Shown here: one piece after another, positions 43,451-48,219 of the stretch
How the letters are laid out: each line of letters starts with the position of its first letter
Position numbering within the stretch: the stretch's first letter is position 1
Assembly: GCA_015488755.1 (NCBI GenBank)
Contig: WFNB01000064.1
Coordinates: forward strand, 1-48,219
Direction of reading: 5' to 3'
Length of the DNA stretch: 48,219 nt
DNA from: Gammaproteobacteria bacterium
GTDB taxonomy: Bacteria; Pseudomonadota; Gammaproteobacteria; GRL18
Notes under the pieces: generated by a model
The model's input: the letters and a program-made list of their open reading frames with translations, nothing else
The model's database searches: none
Told to the model about the DNA's origin: nothing
Made by a program: the position numbers and the translations under genes

Positions 43451-44113
43451 ATGAGCAGGGAAAATCAAGAACTTTCTTACGATGAGTTGATGCAAGAATT
43501 AGCTCAATTATGTAGTACTGAAAGTACTGGTACCATGTTTATCGTCAGTGATGCTAAGCATTCAGCTCGAATTGGTATTCAAAATGGTGAAATTATATGT
43601 TTTGCCTATCGAATGCATAAGGGCTTTGATGCACTCTTAGAGTTATATGATATGAATACAGGGAAATATCATTTTTCTAACGGCATATTCAATCCTTATA
43701 GCAAGCTAGAACTACCAGAAACACCAGAATTATTGCAGCATTTTAAGCTTAAAACCTTTCCTCAGTCAGCGGTCACAGAAAGTGAAGCTAATTTATCTAG
43801 CACAATAAAAGTTGACAAGCCATTATTATCAGAAGCATTATCAGCAGTCCCACCTCCTGTAGCAAGCACTAAAACAAGTAAACCCGATTTTCCATCAAGC
43901 CAAGTAGTAACATTTATTGATAATATCGAAGCAGCTTTAACAAACTATTTGGGGCCTTTTGCCGATATTACTATCCATGATTATCTTGCCAGTCATAATA
44001 GGCCAGAAAATAGACTTGATTTTAAAAATATGATTAATTTTCTAACACTTGAAATTGATGAGGTTTCTGATCAAGAAGCATTTAAAAAACAATGCAGTGC
44101 CATATTAAGGTAG
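43451..44113 (+). CDS. DUF4388-like (PATAN-type) signalling protein
   Basis: Residues ~10-100 resemble DUF4388 (ELAQLCSTESTGTMFI, IGIQNGEIICFAYRMHKGFDALLEL, GKYHFSNG), the domain of cyanobacterial PatA-type regulators. After a Ser/Pro-rich linker, residues ~155-220 carry IEAALTNYLGPFADITIHDYLA, which recalls a small C-terminal module seen on proteins linked to bacterial Ser/Thr kinases. GGGAG precedes the ATG. No enzymatic motif is present. With the Cache-HAMP gene just upstream it probably forms a two-gene sensor/adaptor unit; the biochemical role is unknown. Confidence 0.75.
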   Translation: MSRENQELSYDELMQELAQLCSTESTGTMFIVSDAKHSARIGIQNGEIICFAYRMHKGFDALLELYDMNTGKYHFSNGIFNPYSKLELPETPELLQHFKLKTFPQSAVTESEANLSSTIKVDKPLLSEALSAVPPPVASTKTSKPDFPSSQVVTFIDNIEAALTNYLGPFADITIHDYLASHNRPENRLDFKNMINFLTLEIDEVSDQEAFKKQCSAILR

Positions 44114-44336
44114 CCCAAGCATAAGAATATCAGAGACATTTGTGAGGTTTACCTAAAAATAATTCATTATGCGCTAACAAATAATAAGCTCACTCATTAG
44201 TAACATCATTTCCCCTTTCTAAAATCTATTCTTGTAATTACCTTAACGTGCTACCATATACACTATTTACAGGCTTAAAAATAAATAATTATCTATTGAG
44301 CTGACAATTAAACCCCAATCTGGAGTTCTGTCTGGA

Positions 44337-47300
44337 ATGACAAACCTAATGAGCAATAAGCATACTGATAATAAGAATTCGACTACTCTTATAGAGCAAC
44401 AAAATAATACCGACAAGCAATGTTTTTCTTCCTTTAAATGGCTTCAAAGTGAGCAAATAACATCACTTGATATTACTATTCACCAGTTTGAGCACATTAA
44501 AACAGGTGCTATGCACTATCACATTGCTGCCGATAATAATGAGAATGTTTTTCTCGTTGCCCTGCGCACTATTCCCACTGATTCAACAGGAGTTGCTCAT
44601 ATTCTTGAACATACGGCACTCTGTGGTAGTAAAAACTATCCCGTTAGGGATCCATTTTTTATGATGGTCAGACGCTCACTAAATACCTTTATGAATGCCT
44701 TTACTTCCAGTGATTGGACTGCCTATCCTTTTGCTAGCCAAAATAATAAAGATTTTAATAATCTCTTGGATGTTTATTTAGATGCCGTCTTTTTCTCTCG
44801 TTTAGATGAATTAGATTTCGCTCAGGAAGGACACCGCTTAGAATTTGAGCAGGTTGATGATGCCAATTCTGAGCTACAGTTTAAAGGTGTTGTCTTTAAT
44901 GAGATGAAAGGGGCTATGTCATCCACTGTGAGTGCTTTATGGCAAACTGCCAGCAAATACCTATTTCCTACCCAAACGTATCATTTTAATAGTGGTGGAG
45001 AACCCAGCGACATTCCTGATCTAAGCTATCAGCAGTTAAAAGAATTTTATCAGATACACTATCATCCAAGTAATGCTGTTTTTATGACTTTTGGCAATAT
45101 TCCTGCTTCTAGCCATCAAGAAAAGTTTGAACAACAAGTCTTATCAAAGTTTGATCGCCTTGATAAAACCATCACCGTTCATAATGAAAAGCGTTATTTT
45201 TCTCAAGTGACTATTGAAGAAAGTTATCCATTAGACCCAAATGATGATCACCATAATAAAACACACTTAGTCATGGGTTGGTTATTAGGGCAAAGTATTG
45301 ATCTTGAAGAACAAATTGAAGCACAATTTTTGGCCAGTTTATTACTAGAAAATTCAGCATCACCTTTAATGCAGGCACTTGAAACAACTGACTTAGGTAA
45401 TGCACCATCACCCTTATGTGGCTTGGAAGATTCAAATAAAGAAATGAGTTTTCTCTGTGGTTTAGAAGGAGCAAGTGCTGATAATGCACAGGCTTTTGAA
45501 GCATTAGTTATAGAAGTGCTCGAAAAAGTTGCTAAAGAGGGCATTAATGAAGAACAAATTGATGCAGTTTTACACCAATTAGAGCTTAGTCAACGTGAGA
45601 TAGGTGGCGATCATTATCCGTTTGGTTTGCAGTTAATATTATCAGGCTTATCAACTGCAATTCATCGTGGTGATGTCCTCAAACATATGAATATTGATGC
45701 CGCACTATTATCACTGCGTGAAAAAGCAAAAAATCCGGATTATGTAAAAAATCTAGTGGTAGAGCAACTACTCAACAATCCACATAGGATAAGATTAACC
45801 TTTAAACCTGATGGCCAATTAGAGCAACGTCGTAATGATGCAGAGAAAGCACGCTTAGCTAAAATTAAAGAAAGTCTAAATGATAAAGAAAAACAAAAAA
45901 TAATTAGTTTATCTGCCGATTTAGCTCAAAGGCAAAATCAAATTGAAGAAAATGTTGAAGATATTTTACCTAAGGTAACTGTTGCTGATGTCCCAGAAAA
46001 TATTCACATACCATTAGGTCAAGAAAACAGCTACTCAACTATCAAGGTTTCATTTTTTGATCAAGGTACTAATGGTTTAGTTTATCAGCAATTATTACTT
46101 AATATGCCTGATTTTACAGAGGAAGAAAGACAGCATCTACCTATTTTCAACTACTGCTTTGGTGAACTAGGTTGTGGTGAAATGGATTATTTACAAATGC
46201 AGATTTATCAGGCAAAGGTATCCGGTGGCATACATTCAGGTGGTAGTATGCGTGGTCATATTGATGATGAACAAAAAGTCCAAGGCTTTTATAGCATATC
46301 AGGTAAAGCATTACTCAATAACCATAAAAAAATGACTGAGTTACTCAAGCACACCTTTCAGAGCATCCGTTTTGATGAACTTGATCGCATTAAAGAACTG
46401 GTTTCTCAAATTAGAATACGTAAAGAAAATAGTATTACTGGAAATGGTCATTCTCTGGCAATGCAGGCTGCTGCAAGTGGCATGAGCCCAGTGGCACTGC
46501 TTAATCATAAAAACTCAGGGCTAGCCAGCATTACTTTTATCAAAGAGCTTGATCATCAGCTCGATAAAGATAATGACCATAGTGCAATCAATAAACTCAC
46601 TGCTATTCTAAAAGCTATTCATGCTAAATTGCTTAGAGCACCAGCACAGTTTCTATTGGTGTGTGAAAAACAGGCTTATCAATCCTGCTGTGATGACATT
46701 CTAGATGCTTGGAACGGTGCTCAATTAAAGCCTGTTACAGCCAATTCATTATTAAACTTACCCACTATCCGAATACAGGTGAAACAGGCTTGGTTAACCA
46801 ATACTCAGGTTAATTTCTGTTCTAAAGCATATGCCACTGTACCTATTGGTCATCCTGATGCTGCAGCACTCACCGTACTGGGTGGGTTTTTACGCAATGG
46901 TTTTTTGCACCGAAGCATCCGAGAGCAGGGTGGGGCCTATGGCGGTGGTGCTAATCAGGATTCAGCTAACGCTTGTTTTAAATTTTTCTCTTACCGAGAT
47001 CCTCGTCTGAGCGATACCTTGGCTGATTTTGATCAGTCTTTACAATGGCTATTAGAGACAAAGCATAACTACCAGGCATTAGAGGAGGCAATACTCGGCG
47101 TTATCAGTAGCATTGATAAGCCCAGTTCACCAGCAGGTGATGCCAAACAAACCTTTCAGAATAATTTATTTGGTCGCAATGCCCAACAACGGCAAAAATT
47201 CAGACAAGAAATACTTATGGTGTCTATTTTAGATCTACAAAGAGTTGCTCAAGAGTATCTTGTTAATAAAGAGGCCAGTATTGCCATAGTAACTAACAAT

Positions 47301-47354
47301 GAACACCAAGATGAGTGTCTTAAAATGGGCTTAGAAATTATTACACTGGTCTAA
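44337..47354 (+). CDS. M16C zinc metalloprotease (presequence protease PreP-like)
   Basis: A 1005-residue single-chain M16 peptidase of the PreP/Cym1 type. The inverted zinc motif HILEH gives ligands H88 and H92 with catalytic E91; the distal ligand E189 lies in VVFNEMKGAM. ALCGSKNYPVRDPF and the tandem inactive half toward the C-terminus (AVSGG-like AKVSGGIHSGGSMRG; REQGGAYGGGA) match the family. It degrades short unfolded peptides inside a closed chamber. No signal peptide is seen, so it is likely cytoplasmic. The first ~35 residues are polar and unlike the rest; an ATG at 44349 is an alternative start. Confidence 0.93.
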   Translation: MTNLMSNKHTDNKNSTTLIEQQNNTDKQCFSSFKWLQSEQITSLDITIHQFEHIKTGAMHYHIAADNNENVFLVALRTIPTDSTGVAHILEHTALCGSKNYPVRDPFFMMVRRSLNTFMNAFTSSDWTAYPFASQNNKDFNNLLDVYLDAVFFSRLDELDFAQEGHRLEFEQVDDANSELQFKGVVFNEMKGAMSSTVSALWQTASKYLFPTQTYHFNSGGEPSDIPDLSYQQLKEFYQIHYHPSNAVFMTFGNIPASSHQEKFEQQVLSKFDRLDKTITVHNEKRYFSQVTIEESYPLDPNDDHHNKTHLVMGWLLGQSIDLEEQIEAQFLASLLLENSASPLMQALETTDLGNAPSPLCGLEDSNKEMSFLCGLEGASADNAQAFEALVIEVLEKVAKEGINEEQIDAVLHQLELSQREIGGDHYPFGLQLILSGLSTAIHRGDVLKHMNIDAALLSLREKAKNPDYVKNLVVEQLLNNPHRIRLTFKPDGQLEQRRNDAEKARLAKIKESLNDKEKQKIISLSADLAQRQNQIEENVEDILPKVTVADVPENIHIPLGQENSYSTIKVSFFDQGTNGLVYQQLLLNMPDFTEEERQHLPIFNYCFGELGCGEMDYLQMQIYQAKVSGGIHSGGSMRGHIDDEQKVQGFYSISGKALLNNHKKMTELLKHTFQSIRFDELDRIKELVSQIRIRKENSITGNGHSLAMQAAASGMSPVALLNHKNSGLASITFIKELDHQLDKDNDHSAINKLTAILKAIHAKLLRAPAQFLLVCEKQAYQSCCDDILDAWNGAQLKPVTANSLLNLPTIRIQVKQAWLTNTQVNFCSKAYATVPIGHPDAAALTVLGGFLRNGFLHRSIREQGGAYGGGANQDSANACFKFFSYRDPRLSDTLADFDQSLQWLLETKHNYQALEEAILGVISSIDKPSSPAGDAKQTFQNNLFGRNAQQRQKFRQEILMVSILDLQRVAQEYLVNKEASIAIVTNNEHQDECLKMGLEIITLV

Positions 47355-47424
47355 TATAGACCCATTCTACTTGAAATGGACTGAATACTGAAAAGACCTT
47401 TAGAATAAATTAACGCTAAAACCA

Positions 47425-48114
47425 ATGACAAACACATTTAAAGAATCTTTTTATTTTTTTCAAAAAAACAGTTTAAAACTATTGCTTTATACCTTTTCTA
47501 TCGGTTTATTGATTATATTTTTAGCTGCTTTAATTGTACCTGTATTTTTTTCAGATATGGGTGCACAAGAAATTAATACGGAAACAGTTAAACCTTTTGC
47601 TCAATTATTGGATCTATTTGTTAAGCCCATCTATACAGGAGGGCTGGTGACATTGATCTATGCTTTGGCAATGGGAAATAAAGCCAGTATAGCCAATAGT
47701 CTTTTTTCAGGTATTGTACGTTGGCCCTATATGCTTGTTGCTAATATTTTAACATCAATACTTGTTTTTGCTGGCCTAATGGCTTTTTTTCTACCTGGTA
47801 TCTGGATTTTTAGCCGTTTATTCTTAGTTCCGTATCTGATTATACTAAAAAAACAAACACCCTTTAGCGCCTTAATACAAAGCTATCAATATACGAAAGG
47901 CTATTCTTTAGTTATATTAACCGACATGTCTTTTCTGATAATTTTCTTTATTGTAACGGCACTTAGCCTTGATGTGTTACAACTAACACATCCTATTTTA
48001 CTCCTGATCCTGCTATTACTTTTTCAAACAATGGCCTATGTTATTTATTATCGTCATTATGAAATTCTAGAAAAAAAGTTTCATAGTCGTACAGATATAA
48101 CTCCTCCTGTATAA
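47425..48114 (+). CDS. YciC-like integral membrane protein
   Basis: A 229-residue protein with about six hydrophobic helices. The layout (MTNTFKESFYFFQKN start, amphipathic SIANSLFSGIVRWPYM segment, then LPGIWIFSRLFLVPYLIIL) resembles the YciC/UPF0259 family of inner-membrane proteins of unsettled function. It lies 70 bp after the M16 protease with no terminator seen between. The remaining bases to the window end hold only a weak GATAGT/ACTATC dyad. Confidence 0.7.
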   Translation: MTNTFKESFYFFQKNSLKLLLYTFSIGLLIIFLAALIVPVFFSDMGAQEINTETVKPFAQLLDLFVKPIYTGGLVTLIYALAMGNKASIANSLFSGIVRWPYMLVANILTSILVFAGLMAFFLPGIWIFSRLFLVPYLIILKKQTPFSALIQSYQYTKGYSLVILTDMSFLIIFFIVTALSLDVLQLTHPILLLILLLLFQTMAYVIYYRHYEILEKKFHSRTDITPPV

Positions 48115-48219
48115 ACAAAGCAAACATTAGAGATAGTCTGTAGAAAAAAACTATCAAAAATACGCTATATTTAATAGAATGATTATTCATATTCTGTGCT
48201 TCATATAATGACCCAATAT

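Overview
The window looks like chromosomal core of an AT-rich gammaproteobacterium that probably oxidises sulfur. The taxonomic signals are the gene orders ilvI-ilvH-ilvC-pssA-leuA, rimI followed by prfC, and rimP-nusA-infB-rbfA-truB-rpsO-pnp, plus a YdbH/YdbL pair. The lifestyle signals are a single-domain ATP sulfurylase of the sulfur-oxidation type, a dihaem class I cytochrome c, and a periplasmic rhodanese next to a DUF2892 membrane protein. I cannot name a genus. No integrase, transposase, CRISPR array, tRNA or rRNA was seen.

Layout. 1-3.7 kb: a response regulator with a C-terminal membrane anchor, then tex. 4-4.6 kb: a 2-Cys peroxiredoxin with its own promoter. 5-11.1 kb: branched-chain amino acid synthesis (ilvI, ilvH, ilvC, leuA) with pssA between ilvC and leuA. 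11.1-14.1 kb: a family 4-like uracil-DNA glycosylase abutting rimI, then prfC. 14.2-17.1 kb: DUF2892 protein, periplasmic rhodanese, DAHP synthase and a membrane protein. 17.1-19.5 kb (minus): a Ser/Thr kinase with periplasmic repeats and an Hpt protein. 19.6-23.9 kb: cysM, a ydbH/ydbL-like envelope pair and a small Cys/His-rich membrane protein. 23.9-27 kb: TetR regulator divergent from a peroxiredoxin-like gene, an HDOD protein and an HPP membrane protein. 27-36.3 kb: a candidate structured RNA or leader, then the translation/RNA-decay operon. 36.6-39.7 kb: two Ser/Thr kinases and an FHA protein. 39.9-42 kb: cytochrome c convergent with sat. 42.2-48.1 kb: a Cache-HAMP receptor without output domain, a DUF4388-like protein, an M16C metalloprotease and a YciC-like membrane protein.

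The most interesting point is the glycosylase-like gene at 11134. It occupies the position that holD (clamp-loader psi subunit) has in E. coli, directly upstream of rimI. Its first 20 residues read like the psi N-terminus and its C-terminal motif resembles the psi C-terminus. It may be a psi subunit that still carries an iron-sulfur UDG domain, joined by a linker built from a perfect 18-bp tandem repeat. Other points worth checking: a phosphosignalling set of three paralogous HGD-type kinases, an FHA protein and a DUF4388-like protein; a lipoprotein that seems to merge YnbE and YdbL roles; three TetR operators in one intergenic region; a perfect FNR-type dyad upstream of sat; a palindromic repeat element present in a short and a nested long form; and a promoter-to-terminator noncoding unit upstream of rimP.
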